From Planctomycetota bacterium (GTDB taxonomy: Bacteria; Planctomycetota; Planctomycetia; Pirellulales; Pirellulaceae), in NCBI GenBank assembly GCA_024277285.1, contig JAJRVM010000163.1, positions 1 through 64,000 of the forward strand: a DNA stretch of 64,000 nt, in the 5' to 3' direction. Shown here one piece after another: positions 46,628 to 56,816 of the stretch. Numbering within the stretch: the first letter of the stretch is position 1; each line of letters opens with the position of its first letter. The notes under the pieces are model-generated. The model made no database searches. It was given only the letters and a program-made list of their open reading frames with translations, and was not told where the DNA came from. Made by a program: the position numbers and the translations under genes.

Positions 46628-49444
46628 ATGTCATATCGTCGTCCAGTGTACCTCGGTGCAACCGTTCTGTTGCCTCTTGCCCTTTTACTCTGTTTTTGTG
46701 AGACCGTACGTCCCGAGGAGCGAACCGCATCCGTGCCCAATTTCCCGATCGAGTCGTACGCATTGGGCAACGGCCTGAAGGTGGCATTGAGCCGCGATCC
46801 GGCCGCCTCGCGCACGACAGTTTGCGTGGCCTACCACGTTGGCTCCAAGAACGAACGGGCAGGGCTTACAGGGTTTGCACATTTTTTTGAGCACATGATG
46901 TTCCGCGGCACAAAGAACGTGCCCGATTTCGACATTCCACTGCAACACGCAGGTGGCTCACCGAACGCATTTACCAGCGAGGACATGACGGTCTACTTTG
47001 AAACGGTTTCAAATGACTACGTAAAACGGGCGTTGTACATGGAAGCAGAGCGCATGGCGTTTTTGTCCAGTGCGTTGGACCAGAACAAATTCGACACGGA
47101 ACGTGAGGTGGTCAAGAACGAACGCCGTCAGCGAATGGAAAACCAACCGTACGGTTTGGCCGACGAAGCGATCAACAGTTACGTCTACCCGAAAGGGCAC
47201 CCCTACTCCTGGTCGGTCATCGGCTCGATGAAGGACCTCAACAGCGCCACGCTCGACGACCTGCGTCAGTTCTTCCTCGAATTCTACCATCCGGGAAACG
47301 CCACGCTAACGTTGGTAGGTGGATTCGATTCCGAAGAGGCCAAACAGTGGATTGAAACCTATTTCGGTTCGATCTCGCGTGGCCCCGACATTCAACGACC
47401 ATCAGCCGGATCCGTGCTGGCCACCGCACACCGCGTCGCCCAGAAAGATCGCGTTCAATTTCCACGCGTTTACTGGACGTGGCCAACCGATGCCGAATCA
47501 GCTCCCGATACTCCGGCGCTCGATCTACTGGCAATGCTGCTGGCCGATGGCGATGCCTCGAAGCTAAAGCAAACGCTCGTGATCAAAGCGCAAGTGGCCG
47601 TCGACGCAGACGCCGCCAATGAAACCAGTGAGATTGGCGGCCTGTTCAAGATTTCCGCCACCGTGGCCGAAGGCAAGACGATCGAAGAGGTTGAAGCTTT
47701 GATTGGCAAGACCGTCCAGCAGCTTTCATCCGCCGACATTTCGGACCATGAACTGACTCGCGTCAAGGCAAAGTACCGTACCGACATGCTCACTCGACTT
47801 ACCTCTCCGATCCAGCGCGCATTCGTGATCGGCATGGGAATAGCTCAGCACAACGATCCGCACTATTACAAGTCAGCCTTCACGCGCTATGACACGGTCA
47901 CCGTCGACGATATTCGGCGCGTTGCCCAGCAGTATCTTGTCAACAACAAAGTCGTGCTCACAGTCGAACCGGTTGGGGCGGACGAAGAAGAGAGCAAAGC
48001 AACATTGGCCGGACCGTTGCCAAACAACCAACCGCGTGAACAACTGAAACCGCGTCAACATGCTCCCGGCCCCGACTGGGCTACCATGCCCGATGCGACA
48101 CAACGTCAACCGTTTACGCCCCCGGCGTTCCAACGTGCCACGCTCAGCAATGGCCTGGAAGTTCGTCTGGCAACCTGGCACACGTTGCCGTTGGTCACCA
48201 CGCGGTTGTTAGTACGTGTCGGCAGCGCTGACAACGCTGCTCAACAAGCCGGCCTCGCTGCGCTGACTGCGGAACTCTGGGACCAAGGGACGCAACAGTT
48301 GACGGCGACGCAGTTCGCTCAAGCCGTAGACGCGTTGGGAACATCGATCGGCGTGTCAGCGGGTACCAACACAACTCAACTTGGATTCATGGTCGAGTCT
48401 CGTGCATTTCCGCAGATGATCGAATTGACCAGCGGCATGGTCGCCGCGCCACGATTCGTGGAAGACGATTTCGACCGCGAACAGAAGCTGTTGCTCAGCG
48501 ATCTAGCCAGTGGCCCTGACAGCGCTTCCTGGATCGCCGGTCGCGTCTTTCCGACACTGCTGTTTGGCGTTGGACAATCCTATTCGTTGCCGCGTGATGG
48601 TTATGGCAATACCGTCCAAGGTCTATCGGTCAAACAAGTGCGAAGTTTCTACACCAACCACTTCACACCGACCAACGCGGTGCTGATCGTCGTGGGAGAC
48701 TTCGATCCTGAGCATGTGCTGACCTTACTGGAAGATAAGTTCGGCAAATGGCAAGGCAATGCCGCGGCCAAAGACGCGCCGTCGGCAATCCCCACTGCGG
48801 TGGCCGGAACGGTCTATGTCGTCGACAAACCGGGGGCCGTGCAAAGCGTTATCGCCATCGGACGAACATGGAAAGACCGCGCAGATGACTCCTATCTTGC
48901 GACACGAATCGGCAATCGCATTTTCGGCGGAGACTTTCTGAGCCGTGTAAATCAGAACTTGCGCCAGCGTAATGGTTTCACTTACGGCGCCCGCTCGAAC
49001 TTCCGATTCTACCTGCACGGCAGCAATTGGAATCTCACGACCTCCGTGCGTGCCGAGGTAACCGGCGCAGCACTGCGTGAGATTTTCAACGAACTGCGCG
49101 ATGCCGGACAGAACCGCCCACTAACCGAAGCAGAAGTAAGTGTCGCGAAGTCGGCCATCATGAGCAATTTCCCCCAGTCGTTTGAAACACCGTCGAGCAT
49201 CGCCAGCGCACTGGCGCAACTAGCCATTTACCAACTGCCCGAGGACTACTACCACACGTTCCTCGAACGCCTCGACAACACCGCCGCAGCGACCACCGCC
49301 AAGGCGATGGCCGAAGTGGTCGATCCCCAGTACATTCGCACCCTCGTTGTGGGCGATCGCAAGGTGATCCTACCGGAACTACGGAAAGCCGGGTTTGACC
49401 GCATCGAGCAACTCGATTCCGACGGCCGTCCGGTGAAAGAGTGA
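46628..49444 (+). CDS. M16-family zinc peptidase, double-domain, exported
   Basis: The ATG at 46628 starts a plausible signal peptide (about 1-27) and gives 938 residues; the open frame upstream is unsupported. The first M16 half is active: inverted zinc motif HFFEH (residues 85-89) and the downstream Glu in the NERRQRMEN region. The second half (about 500-900) keeps the fold (ATLSNGLEVRLATWHTLPLV) but lacks HxxEH, as usual. Linked M16 domains form a clam-shell that cuts unfolded peptides; with a signal sequence this one works in the periplasm. It stands alone on the plus strand, downstream of the transposase remnant. Confidence 0.93.
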   Translation: MSYRRPVYLGATVLLPLALLLCFCETVRPEERTASVPNFPIESYALGNGLKVALSRDPAASRTTVCVAYHVGSKNERAGLTGFAHFFEHMMFRGTKNVPDFDIPLQHAGGSPNAFTSEDMTVYFETVSNDYVKRALYMEAERMAFLSSALDQNKFDTEREVVKNERRQRMENQPYGLADEAINSYVYPKGHPYSWSVIGSMKDLNSATLDDLRQFFLEFYHPGNATLTLVGGFDSEEAKQWIETYFGSISRGPDIQRPSAGSVLATAHRVAQKDRVQFPRVYWTWPTDAESAPDTPALDLLAMLLADGDASKLKQTLVIKAQVAVDADAANETSEIGGLFKISATVAEGKTIEEVEALIGKTVQQLSSADISDHELTRVKAKYRTDMLTRLTSPIQRAFVIGMGIAQHNDPHYYKSAFTRYDTVTVDDIRRVAQQYLVNNKVVLTVEPVGADEEESKATLAGPLPNNQPREQLKPRQHAPGPDWATMPDATQRQPFTPPAFQRATLSNGLEVRLATWHTLPLVTTRLLVRVGSADNAAQQAGLAALTAELWDQGTQQLTATQFAQAVDALGTSIGVSAGTNTTQLGFMVESRAFPQMIELTSGMVAAPRFVEDDFDREQKLLLSDLASGPDSASWIAGRVFPTLLFGVGQSYSLPRDGYGNTVQGLSVKQVRSFYTNHFTPTNAVLIVVGDFDPEHVLTLLEDKFGKWQGNAAAKDAPSAIPTAVAGTVYVVDKPGAVQSVIAIGRTWKDRADDSYLATRIGNRIFGGDFLSRVNQNLRQRNGFTYGARSNFRFYLHGSNWNLTTSVRAEVTGAALREIFNELRDAGQNRPLTEAEVSVAKSAIMSNFPQSFETPSSIASALAQLAIYQLPEDYYHTFLERLDNTAAATTAKAMAEVVDPQYIRTLVVGDRKVILPELRKAGFDRIEQLDSDGRPVKE

Positions 49445-49848
49445 GGACGTGTGACGGGGCAGGGGAATGAAGCAAGGCGAGTGGAGCATAGCGACGCTCC
49501 ACCGAAGTCACAAGCTTGACGAGCAAAGCGCTCGAAACCAGCGCGGCGACATCCATCGGCGTCACCCTACTCAAATGGACGCTTTCACAACCTCTTCAAG
49601 ACGCAAGGGCCCCTTTTGGAGGAAGTGAAATGCCATATTGGAACGAGACGGCGATCTGTACAAACCCCACAAAGTGGGCTAGGCTGTGAGCAATGCAACG
49701 GAGCCTGAATCATGAATTCTCCCAGGGCGGCAGGGCCGCCAGCCAACCACGAGCTACCGCTCGGACTGCACTGGCCCACTCCCGTTGGTCGCTGGAATTT
49801 GCGCAAGAGAACAAGTTTCTTGCCGTTAGTAGCATGAAGAGGATGCGC
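49445..49848. other. Spacer downstream of the M16 gene
   Basis: Contains a hairpin GTGGAGC/GCTCCAC (49481-49502) 37 bases after the M16 stop, a candidate terminator without a T-tract. The frame that extends the ArsR gene upstream here is unsupported. Confidence 0.5.
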
Positions 49849-50175
49849 ATGGACTCGAAAACGCTAGCCAAATACGAAATGCGTGCGAAAGTCATTAAAG
49901 CACTGGCTCACCCCGCACGGCTGGCCATGATGGATGAATTGGTAAAGCATGGCGAACGATGCGTTTGCGAATTGACCGAGTTTATCGGCTCCGACATGTC
50001 AACCGTCTCGCGTCATCTGGCACAATTGAAGTCTGCCGGACTGGTCGACGACGAAAAGCGGGGCCGCATGATCTACTACCGACCGCGCATCAAGTGTCTA
50101 TCGACCTTCTTTGGTTGCATTGAGTCCGTAATACGCTCGCAAGTTGATGACCAGCAAGATCTGCTAACGCTGTGA
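49849..50175 (+). CDS. ArsR-family repressor with a CVC metal-binding motif
   Basis: The ATG at 49849, preceded by GAAGAGG, gives 108 residues, the usual length. The winged helix lies at about 15-80 with recognition helix SDMSTVSRHLAQLKSAGLV. Helix alpha-3 has HGERCVCEL, in which Cys38 and Cys40 match the CxC arsenite/antimonite site of ArsR. The C-terminal half also holds Cys81 and Cys88, so additional ligands are possible. Such repressors leave their operator when metal binds. No ars, copper or cadmium gene is within the window, so the target is unknown; the convergent GDPD gene on the other side is not a likely one. Confidence 0.88.
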   Translation: MDSKTLAKYEMRAKVIKALAHPARLAMMDELVKHGERCVCELTEFIGSDMSTVSRHLAQLKSAGLVDDEKRGRMIYYRPRIKCLSTFFGCIESVIRSQVDDQQDLLTL

Positions 50176-50218
50176 ATGGTTCGCTCAGCAGCGCCCCGCC
50201 AATCACTGCGTCACTACA

Positions 50219-51151
50219 TCACTGCGTCACTGGTGCGGTCAGTTGCGTTTGAATCAACTTGGGCCGGTTGGTTGTGATCGAGTCAATGCCAAGATGCTGG
50301 AAGTGGCGAGCCACCTTGGGATCGTCAATCGTCCAAGTGTGCAACTCATAGCCGGCATCCCGAATCGCTCGCACAAACTCTGCATTGACGATCGTTTGGT
50401 TGGCCTGCGTGTCAAGACCATCCGCCCCAGTGCGCTGTAGTGCCGCCAGAACCTCCTTGATCGTCGGCTTCCAGCGCCGAGTCACCTTGTTTTGCCGATA
50501 GCCAACCAGCCAATAGACCTTAATGGTCGGGATCTGTCTTTTAACGGCGCGGACAACGGCCTCGTCGAACGCAATCACGATGGTTTGCGCTGGCTCCAAA
50601 GACGTCTGATCGAGCGCCTTCTTCAGCCGAGATACAATTTCAGGCCCACATTTGATTTCAATCAAGATCTTCTTGCCCTCGGGCACAACCGCCAACACTT
50701 CTTCGATGGTCGGTATACGCTCGCCGCGAAATTTCGGGGACTTCCACGCCCCCACATCCAGACGCTTCAGCTCCTTCAACGTGGAGTGCGCGACCTTTAG
50801 ATCTTTGCCGGCAGTCCGTTTCGTGTTGTCGTCGTGAATCGTCACAATCTGTCCATCGGCGGTGAGGTAGAAGTCGCCCTCGATCGCGTCAGCCCCCAAT
50901 TCCCATGCCAGCTTGAACGAAGCCAACGTGTTCTCGGGTGCCGCTGCAGACGCGCCGCGATGGGCTACGATCATCTGGGCCGACAACGACTCAATACTGA
51001 CGATCAGCAGCGCCGCCGCCACGATTAGACTTAGAACCTGTCCCAAGACCTGATTAACGTACAGGATTCTTCCGCATCGGGTCACGCTGCCGGTAGTTGT
51101 TTGACAGGTTCTTAGTATGTGACGCAATCGATGGTGCGGTTTCATGATCAA
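50219..51151 (-). CDS. Exported glycerophosphodiester phosphodiesterase
   Basis: The 310-residue frame holds an export segment at about residues 38-57 (VLSLIVAAALLIVSIESLSA), followed by the GDPD core: IVAHRGASAAAPENTLASF, then DAIEGDFYLTADGQIVTIHDD with Glu, Asp and the catalytic His, then ILIEIKCG and LDTQANQTIVN. It hydrolyses glycerophosphodiesters to glycerol-3-phosphate and the alcohol, in the periplasm. The start is uncertain: the first 35 residues before the export segment are basic and long for a signal peptide, and an internal start is plausible. Convergent with the ArsR gene. Confidence 0.87.
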   Translation of the reverse strand: MIMKPHHRLRHILRTCQTTTGSVTRCGRILYVNQVLGQVLSLIVAAALLIVSIESLSAQMIVAHRGASAAAPENTLASFKLAWELGADAIEGDFYLTADGQIVTIHDDNTKRTAGKDLKVAHSTLKELKRLDVGAWKSPKFRGERIPTIEEVLAVVPEGKKILIEIKCGPEIVSRLKKALDQTSLEPAQTIVIAFDEAVVRAVKRQIPTIKVYWLVGYRQNKVTRRWKPTIKEVLAALQRTGADGLDTQANQTIVNAEFVRAIRDAGYELHTWTIDDPKVARHFQHLGIDSITTNRPKLIQTQLTAPVTQ

Positions 51152-51657
51152 CCCTTCAAAAAGAGGAAACGCCTATCGCCACAGAACCTCGAGCCATAAC
51201 GGGCTGGACCCAAATTAATCAGGCCGCCTTGGTCCGGGCATCTGGCGCGGACCGAACCACTGCGGGAAGAAGTCCTTTCTGGCAATCAAGAACTCCACAC
51301 ACTTTTCATGCTCCATCGACTCGGCTCGATAGGCTCAGCCACTTTACGGCGCACAACCTCGCGCCACGATCGATTGGAGCAGACGATCCTTTGCTTTGCA
51401 AGCGGGCAGGCAAGACACAGCTTGGCGAGTGACGTATACTTGGCGACGTAACGCGTGGGGACAATGCGGAAAGCGTGAAGGGCAAATGGCGGTTCACAAT
51501 GATCGCGACAAGGGCCCGTTCCTGGCCGCCCGGGCTTCGCGCCGCGACGATCCTGTAGTAAAGGACAGTGTAGTAGAAAGCAGTCGTGAAGAACCGCATC
51601 TGAAATGGATTGGCCGCGCGTACCGCGTGGTAAGACCGATTGCACGAAAGGACAGTG
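51152..51657. other. Spacer between the GDPD gene and the small Cys-rich gene
   Basis: No gene, repeat or RNA was recognised with confidence; overlapping short frames are not convincing. Confidence 0.4.
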
Positions 51658-52035
51658 ATGAGGCAGTACTTCTTCCTGGGGATCCTGGTTTTCGGTGTAC
51701 TGGGCGGGATCGTCTACTTTTGCTGGTCGATCATCGCCGCGCTCTACCACGACTGGAGCCTAGGGCGTCATGTCGGCGCGATCAAGGCGCAAAGCGAAAC
51801 GCAGCGTGCCAAGCGTACCGAGGAAGCTAGTAAACGACTCGACAATGGCTGCGACCACACCTTTGGCGAGACGTTTGGCGGATTCCCTCCTAACGCGTGC
51901 GACAAATGTGGCATGGAGAAAGAACGCCCGCATGGCAACTGTGACCACGTTTGGAAAATGGCGTGCGAAGGAACTCCTTGCAGCTATTGCGAAAAATGTG
52001 GCAAACGCTATGTCAGCCCGCGCGTCGGATCATGA
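51658..52035 (+). CDS. Small membrane protein with Cys-rich motifs
   Basis: The ATG at 51658 has GAAAGGA upstream (125 residues). One membrane helix lies at about 4-27 (FFLGILVFGVLGGIVYFCWS), a short charged segment follows, and the C-terminal 65 residues carry several CxxC-like pairs (CDHTFGETFGG, ACDKCGMEK, CSYCEKCGK) that could bind zinc in two ribbons on the cytoplasmic side. It is not a recognised family. No partner gene is evident; the next gene is convergent. Confidence 0.7.
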   Translation: MRQYFFLGILVFGVLGGIVYFCWSIIAALYHDWSLGRHVGAIKAQSETQRAKRTEEASKRLDNGCDHTFGETFGGFPPNACDKCGMEKERPHGNCDHVWKMACEGTPCSYCEKCGKRYVSPRVGS

Positions 52036-52108
52036 CAGCCGCGATCTATTGAAACATCGCACCCACCAGGCATCACCCGATTCGCTCCATCCGTTCGCTC
52101 CGCAGCGA

Positions 52109-55100
52109 TTACGGCGCATCGGGATCCTCTTCCACAGCAAGAACCGTCTTAAGTTGCTGATCGTCCACGATCAGCGTAACCAGATACTTGCCACTCGGCA
52201 CAGTGCCGCCGCGCCGCATGCGTGATGACCGTTTCGCCGCTTTCGAGCCGCGAACAGGCCGCACCTGTCGCAGATCCCACTGAATACCGTGCAAGCCCGC
52301 ATTCGATTCGCCTTCAAGTTCGCGCACGACCCGACCTTCAATATCGGTAACCTGCAGGATGACGGACTCGGCGTCCTTGGCCAACGAGTAGTAGATCGTG
52401 GCACCCTGCGGCGGAATCGCGCCGGCGAATTGACGTGTCCCAGCTGATCCTCGCCGGGGCCGCGAACGCCACTTCACGGCCGCCAGCGGCCGATAGAGAC
52501 TCACTTTCGCCGCGATCGACTCGGCCGACAATTGCCGCAACGCGGCAACATCAAGCACCCAGAGGCTGCGGCCATGCGTTGCCGCGACGATCTCGCCGGC
52601 CGTTGGATGAATCGCGATTTCATGTATGGCTACCGTTGGCAGGTTGTTGTTGAGCTTGGTCCAACTCCGTCCACGATCGACCGAGACCCAGATTGAAAAC
52701 TCGGTCCCCAGGTAGAGCACATTCTCGTTTTTCACATCCTCGCGAATCACGCGTGTCGACCCGATCGAATCGGGAAGATTGGCCAGCAGCGAGCGCCAGT
52801 GGTGACCATAGTCATCCGAAACAAACAGATACGGTTTATCATCGTTGGATCGGTGCCCATCGCAGGTAACGTAAACTCGCCCATTCTTGAAGCGTGACGC
52901 CTCGATCGAACTGAACCACCGCAGGCCAGGCAGCAACTGGCCCAACGATTTCCCCGGCGCCAACTTCGGTGCGTTGGCCGGTGCCTTAGCGGCCGCCGGG
53001 GCGTCTCCCGTCCGCTGTGCCGTGAACGGCACCGTAAACGCGCCGTTGTTCACGTCAACGTCTCCTGCGAACTCCTTACCAGAAACCGTTCCCGCTACTT
53101 CAATGATCGCTCGCCCCGCATCGATGGTCAAAGTCACATCGTTGCTCTTCGGATCGAACTTGCCGTCCACTTCGCCCTCGGACATCGCGGACTTGAATGT
53201 GCCGTTGATTCGGCCCTGCGAATTCATCCGCAGCACCAACTTGATGGCCGCCCGCTCCGCCGGCATATTCTCCGACTCGAACCGACCTTCCCACGTGCCC
53301 GAAACGACATCGTTCTTGACCGTGACTGACGGCGACTTTTCGGGCGTTGCGGTTTTGGCCACCGTGGTTTGTTTTCCGGCAGGTTCGTTCTTGCCACGCT
53401 GCAACTTCTTCGGCGGCTCCTTGGTAACCTTCGCGTTCGCGTCTTTTGCGCCGCTGCCTTGCTGGGTCGTCTTCTTCTGGGTCGTCTTCTTCTGGGTCAA
53501 ATCTTTCGATTGCTCGCCGCAGAGGATCATCCACGTGTGGCCACCGTCTTTGGTCCCCCACAAAGCGCCGTCGGTAGTTCCAACATAGAGCACACCTTCC
53601 TCCACCGGCGACTCGGCCAAGGCGCTTGCCGTCCCCTTGTCCGTCAACGTGATCTTGGGTGAGATCGCTTGGAGATTATTCCCCTTGTAAGGCGATCGAA
53701 AGACATGATCGCCCGCATTATAATAGATGCGTGAGTTATGCGTTGACAGAATGAAAGGCGTCTTCCAGTTGAATCGATACCGCGTTCCCTTGGGGGGACG
53801 CGGCCGTACCGATGACCGTCGCCCGGTCCGCAAGTCGTAACGGCTCGCTATCCCAAGCTGGCTTTCCGAATAGACGAGCTCAGGGTCCTCCGGGTCAACC
53901 GCACAAACGAAACCATCCCCCCCACCAACGGAAAACCAGTCGGTATTGATCGCACCACGACCATCCGCGCCTCGGCTGAGCGCGCCCCAACTGCCGTTGT
54001 CCTGCAACCCCCCAAAAACGCGGTAATTGCGTCGCGGCCCGACCGCGACGTGATAGAATTGACCAATGGCGACATGGTTCAGATGATCCCAATGCGCTCC
54101 CTGGTCATACGTGACGTGAATCCCACCGTCATTGCCGAGAATAACGTGGTTGCTGTCACGCGGATCGATCCACATGCTGTGGTGGTCGACATGAATGCCA
54201 CGGGCCGTGTTGTCGCTAGTGAACGTGCCCCCACCGTCCTTGCTCAAGTAGAGTGACGTGCCAAGCACCCAAATGTTCTTATTGTTGGACGGGTCAACAC
54301 GAATCTGGCTATAGTACATCGGACGCGGGTTGAGACTGTTGATTCGCTCCCATGACATGCCACCATCGCGAGAATGGTAGATTCCTCCAAATACATGCTC
54401 GTCAGGTCCTTGCTCTTGATTCTCGCGTTGACCTCCTAGCCTCGCCGCAAACTTACTGTTCGCACGCGCCCGATCCTGTGGTGTCATGGTTGACGCCGCA
54501 CCGCGCTGCGACCGTTTTTTGGGTTTGGGACGCTTGCCTAACACAAGTTCCACTTGCAAGTCTTTGCGTTCGCGCGACACCGTCAACTTGATCTTGTCAC
54601 CTTGCTGGCGAACATCGAACGAACGGATAAGTTCGGCGTAGGAATGAATGGTCTTGCCGTTAAGACCGTAGATGATATCGCCAACCTTAAGTCCGGCTTT
54701 TTCCGCAGGCCCCTTGGCAACCACTTCGATCAATCGCGCACCAATATCAGCATCCTCGCCACGGATCCCGGCATACCCCGCCTTCTCGGGAGTTTGCCCA
54801 ATCTTCTCTGACTCCAATACCAAGTAGACGTGTCGAGGGTCTTTCCGGTAGATACTGATCCCGATCCGCCCAAAGTTGCAATTGGGTAGCCCCTTGGTCA
54901 CCTTCTTGAATGATCGGCCGCCGTTCTTGGTCACAAAGACGCCAGCACCCGGACCGAATTTTGTGGCCGGGTCGTTGCCATCAAATTCGTCACGCTCACG
55001 TCGGTAAGTCGCGACGATCAAAGTGTCGGGATTTTTGAGATTCATTTGCACGTCAATGACCCCCGTCTTGTCATCGACATAAAGGATCTTCTTCCAGGTC

Positions 55101-56197
55101 TTGCCGCCATCAGTCGTTTTAAAGAGGCCGCGTTCCGGGTTCGGTCCCCAAAGCCGTCCCAAAGTGCCGACATAGACGATGTTGGGGTCCTTGGGATGGA
55201 TGGCGATACGACCAATCTGAAAGGCCTTCTTCAGCCCCATGTTCTTCCATGTCTTGCCGCCGTCAGTTGACTTGTAGACACCGTCTCCCCACGAGACACT
55301 GTTACGTGGATTGGCTTCCCCCGTACCGACCCACACAATATTGGGATCGGACGCTGCCACTTGCACATCGCCAATCGAAACCGTCGCCTCGTGATCGAAT
55401 TGGTGCTCAAACGTCGTGCCATTGTTGACGGTTTTCAGCAATCCGCCTGACGCTGACGCCACCCACCACGTGCTTGGATTCTCTTCGCAGACGGCCAGCG
55501 CCGGTATCCGGCCACTCATATTCGCCGGGCCGATGCTGCGCCATTGCAACGGCTTGACCCACGCGGTAGGCAACGTCGGCTTGGACGCGCTTGCCGGCTT
55601 TTTCGCTGCTGTTTCCTTTGAGGCCACCTTCGTTGCAACGGAGCGATCCGGTGTCCGCTTCTTGGCCGCCACTTTCTTGGGAGACTCTCTCTTCGGCGTC
55701 ACTTTCTTCGGTGCTTCCTTCTTCGGTGCTTCCTTCTTCGGCACCGCGTCTTTGGAACCCGTTTTCTCAGGCGTGGATCCCTTGCTCACCACTTTTCCTG
55801 GCGCTTGTTTGGTGGCAATCGCAGCTCTTGCCGGTGGTGATTCCTCAGCGGCCCCGCGCTGCTCGATGGCCGCCTTGCGACCCTCCTTCTTGGCAGGCGC
55901 CTTTTTGGGCGACACTTTCTTCGGGGGTACTTTCTTCGGGGGTACTTTCTTTGCCGACACCTTCTTCGAAGGCGTTTCCTGCGTGGGGCTCGCTTTCTTG
56001 CCGAGCCCTGTTTGAGCAGCCACCTTGTTCGCTTCAGCCATGGCGTTTTCGGCAACTTGGACGTCGACGGCTGGCGGCTCTTGAATCCGAGTAGCCGCGT
56101 TGGCCGGTTCCTCGGCCATCAGCGTCGGCAACTCAACGCTTTCGGCGCCAATAAATAGAAGCAGGGCAAGCAACAAGCGTGAAAGGCACCAAGACAT
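52109..56197 (-). CDS. Large exported BNR/beta-propeller protein with an embedded PDZ domain
   Basis: The ATG at 56197 with GGAGA upstream gives 1362 residues. After a signal peptide (about 1-22), residues about 50-220 are a Lys/Pro/Ala repeat tail (KKVSAKKVPPKKVPPKK and on) resembling histone H1-like tails. Then come sortilin-type BNR/Asp-box units: SIGDVQVAASDPNIVWVGTG, VYKSTDGGKTW, LFKTTDGGKTWKK, IYHSRDGGMSW and WVSVDRGRSW. A PDZ domain (VAKGPAEKAGLKVGDIIYGL) is inserted in the propeller at about 505-570. A second Lys-rich linker and a beta-rich segment lie near 940-1100. It is probably a surface or periplasmic binding protein; such propellers also occur in glycoside hydrolases and photosystem assembly factors. 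Transcribed alone. Confidence 0.85.
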   Translation of the reverse strand: MSWCLSRLLLALLLFIGAESVELPTLMAEEPANAATRIQEPPAVDVQVAENAMAEANKVAAQTGLGKKASPTQETPSKKVSAKKVPPKKVPPKKVSPKKAPAKKEGRKAAIEQRGAAEESPPARAAIATKQAPGKVVSKGSTPEKTGSKDAVPKKEAPKKEAPKKVTPKRESPKKVAAKKRTPDRSVATKVASKETAAKKPASASKPTLPTAWVKPLQWRSIGPANMSGRIPALAVCEENPSTWWVASASGGLLKTVNNGTTFEHQFDHEATVSIGDVQVAASDPNIVWVGTGEANPRNSVSWGDGVYKSTDGGKTWKNMGLKKAFQIGRIAIHPKDPNIVYVGTLGRLWGPNPERGLFKTTDGGKTWKKILYVDDKTGVIDVQMNLKNPDTLIVATYRRERDEFDGNDPATKFGPGAGVFVTKNGGRSFKKVTKGLPNCNFGRIGISIYRKDPRHVYLVLESEKIGQTPEKAGYAGIRGEDADIGARLIEVVAKGPAEKAGLKVGDIIYGLNGKTIHSYAELIRSFDVRQQGDKIKLTVSRERKDLQVELVLGKRPKPKKRSQRGAASTMTPQDRARANSKFAARLGGQRENQEQGPDEHVFGGIYHSRDGGMSWERINSLNPRPMYYSQIRVDPSNNKNIWVLGTSLYLSKDGGGTFTSDNTARGIHVDHHSMWIDPRDSNHVILGNDGGIHVTYDQGAHWDHLNHVAIGQFYHVAVGPRRNYRVFGGLQDNGSWGALSRGADGRGAINTDWFSVGGGDGFVCAVDPEDPELVYSESQLGIASRYDLRTGRRSSVRPRPPKGTRYRFNWKTPFILSTHNSRIYYNAGDHVFRSPYKGNNLQAISPKITLTDKGTASALAESPVEEGVLYVGTTDGALWGTKDGGHTWMILCGEQSKDLTQKKTTQKKTTQQGSGAKDANAKVTKEPPKKLQRGKNEPAGKQTTVAKTATPEKSPSVTVKNDVVSGTWEGRFESENMPAERAAIKLVLRMNSQGRINGTFKSAMSEGEVDGKFDPKSNDVTLTIDAGRAIIEVAGTVSGKEFAGDVDVNNGAFTVPFTAQRTGDAPAAAKAPANAPKLAPGKSLGQLLPGLRWFSSIEASRFKNGRVYVTCDGHRSNDDKPYLFVSDDYGHHWRSLLANLPDSIGSTRVIREDVKNENVLYLGTEFSIWVSVDRGRSWTKLNNNLPTVAIHEIAIHPTAGEIVAATHGRSLWVLDVAALRQLSAESIAAKVSLYRPLAAVKWRSRPRRGSAGTRQFAGAIPPQGATIYYSLAKDAESVILQVTDIEGRVVRELEGESNAGLHGIQWDLRQVRPVRGSKAAKRSSRMRRGGTVPSGKYLVTLIVDDQQLKTVLAVEEDPDAP

Positions 56198-56816
56198 TGC
56201 GTGTCTCCAAAGCATCAGGTGTGGTTCTTGCAGCAGAATCGAATGGTGTAGCGTGTGCCCATGCATGTGTGGTGCGGCAGGCGGATTCATGCATGCTTGC
56301 AGCGTCGCGAAGCGACTTCATCCCAAACGAGGCTTCGCTGCATGGCTCGAAACAACAAAGCTCGAAACAACAAAGGCAAGCAGCAGCTACCGGCTCGTCA
56401 TGGCCAACAGATGGTCCTGTAGCTCGCGACTCAGCACATTTCGTAGCCGAGTTCGATGCGAGCGTCCCCGCCTCTTCGCAACTAGCCTCTTCGCAACTAG
56501 CCTCTTCGCGACTCTGGTATTGGAAGCGGGAGGAGCCGGTCATTCATCATGATTGCACCAACGCCCAAATGCAACGCGCGGGTGCTCGTGAAAGGGATTC
56601 AAATCCTCGGGGAATGAGGCTGGCAACGGAGCATGTCGGCCAACACACACGACTATCACGTTGGTTGCGCCACGAGATCTGATGGTTCAGTCGCGAGGAC
56701 AAGAAAAGCGATCCCACAGCGTCTCACGGCTCATCTCCGCTCAGCCTGACGTCGCATCACGAGGCTGGGCTGGGGCCGAGAAAAAGCCCAACCAGCGGAG
56801 TCGCAACGCCAACGAG
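56198..56816. other. Spacer with short tandem repeats
   Basis: GCTCGAAACAACAAA appears twice in tandem (about 56347-56376) and CTCTTCGCAACTAGC two and a half times (about 56472-56512). The open frames crossing it are repeat-driven. No gene is supported. Confidence 0.5.

Noticed and set aside
56133..56543. A 136-codon Cys/Ser/Ala-rich minus-strand frame.
   Set aside because: It translates short tandem repeats and overlaps the start of the BNR gene, which has a better ribosome binding site.
56581..56630. A GGGATTCAAATCC piece resembling a tRNA T-arm (the ERDSNPR motif in translation).
   Set aside because: No acceptor, D-arm or anticodon arm can be assembled around it on either strand.
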